A stretch of DNA of 5,326 nucleotides from Bacteroidota bacterium (GTDB taxonomy: Bacteria; Bacteroidota; Ignavibacteria; UBA10030; BY39). Where the stretch lies: contig JAHJRJ010000331.1 in the NCBI GenBank assembly GCA_018830765.1, positions 1 to 5,326 of the forward strand. The letters are read 5' to 3'. The notes under the pieces are model-generated. The model did not search any database, was not told the DNA's origin, and saw nothing but the letters and a program-made list of their open reading frames with translations. Position 1 is the stretch's first letter; every line of letters starts with the position of its first letter. This document shows positions 5,121 to 5,326 of the stretch, one piece after another. The position numbers were made by a program, and so were the translations under genes.

Positions 5121-5195
5121 GCATTTTGTCCAATAAGAAGATTTTCAAATAATTCCTCCCTATAAAAAAATGTCTTTTATTCAATAATTTCCAAA
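5121..5195. other. Short AT-rich spacer after hicA
   Basis: No gene is seen, and no hairpin with a T-run that would make a convincing terminator for hicBA. The sequence ataaaa ... ttttat (about 5162-5180) can form only a weak stem. Confidence 0.3.
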
Positions 5196-5226
5196 TTGAA
5201 ACTCTAAGCACATCTTTCTATATTTG
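5196..5226 (+). promoter_or_regulatory. Bacteroidota-type promoter (TTG, 20 bp, TATATTTG)
   Basis: TATATTTG (5219-5226) is an exact match to the TAnnTTTG -7 element of Bacteroidota housekeeping promoters. TTG at 5196-5198 is in the right place for the -33 element, with 20 bp between. It lies about 38 bp before the TTG start of the peptidase gene, giving a short leader. Confidence 0.5.
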
Positions 5227-5263
5227 TACAAAATTTTTGTAATTCTCATAATATTGAAACGAA

Positions 5264-5326
5264 TTGAATTTCTACGACAAAACTATTCTGGATAACGGAA
5301 TTAAAATCCTCACCGAAAAGAACAAT
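5264..5326 (+). CDS. N-terminal end of a probable M16-family zinc peptidase (3' end outside window)
   Basis: Twenty-one codons are present: M(TTG)NFYDKTILDNG, then IKILTEKNN. The pattern K-T-x-L-D-N-G-(I/L)-(K/R)-(I/V)-x-(T)-E is the usual opening of M16 peptidases (insulinase and processing-peptidase-like), where it forms the first strands before the H-x-x-E-H zinc site. That site would lie roughly 35 to 45 residues further on, outside the window, so catalytic competence cannot be judged. An in-frame TGA at 5255-5257 means translation must begin at 5258 or later, and TTG 5264 is the only usual start codon. There is no Shine-Dalgarno sequence, which is common in Bacteroidota. A promoter of the right type lies just upstream, so it is probably its own transcription unit, independent of hicBA. 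Confidence 0.6.
   Translation, partial: MNFYDKTILDNGIKILTEKNN

Noticed and set aside
1..5326. tRNA, rRNA, integrase or transposase genes
   Set aside because: No cloverleaf-like segment and no such coding sequence was seen on either strand.

Overview
This window most likely comes from a bacterium of the Bacteroidota/Chlorobi assemblage, probably close to Ignavibacteria. The main evidence is a 1014-residue secreted protein ending in a type IX secretion sorting domain of the 'YQNYPNPFNPSTTIKF ... KLILMK' kind, plus a TAnnTTTG-type promoter near the right edge. The placement is inferred from protein style, not from a marker gene.

Left edge (1-322): the last 50 codons of an unidentified gene end AGG AGG TAA. 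A second short reading frame follows, with an excellent Shine-Dalgarno sequence but ACG where ATG would be expected. It is a non-canonical start, a lost start, or a +1 frameshift continuation. An AT-rich intergenic region (323-651) follows. It carries a 180-bp segment bounded by an imperfect inverted repeat (453-632), whose left arm is interrupted by 20 nt.

Centre (652-3696): the large gene encodes a signal peptide, 14 repeats of about 48 residues (delta-60/DUF5122-like 'YVGGDFTSIGGQ.RN ... WNPN'), two putative Ig-like (He_PIG-type) domains and a type IX C-terminal sorting domain. Fourteen repeats would fit two seven-bladed propellers. It is visibly richer in G+C than its flanks, at least over the repeat region.

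Right half (3697-5326): an AT-rich gene for a small putative lipoprotein of unknown family (3855-4352) is followed, only a few bases after its stop, by a decayed fragment of a second type IX sorting domain (about 4357-4429). The next 260 bases hold a series of hairpins: a weak one, a GC-rich one with a TTCG tetraloop, and a good intrinsic terminator with ten T. A two-gene hicB-hicA toxin-antitoxin module follows (4693-5120), antitoxin first. The genes overlap by 4 bp, the toxin starts at TTG, and a perfect palindrome sits inside the spacer of a plausible promoter. The window ends in the first 21 codons of a probable M16-family peptidase (5264 onward).

I see no single multi-gene pathway. The window looks like an accessory stretch: a surface protein, remnants of another one, a short inverted-repeat element and a toxin-antitoxin module next to what is probably a core peptidase gene. 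I did not find a convincing new multi-gene system. The most unusual points are the AGG-AGG-TAA junction, the interrupted inverted-repeat segment and the sorting-domain relic.
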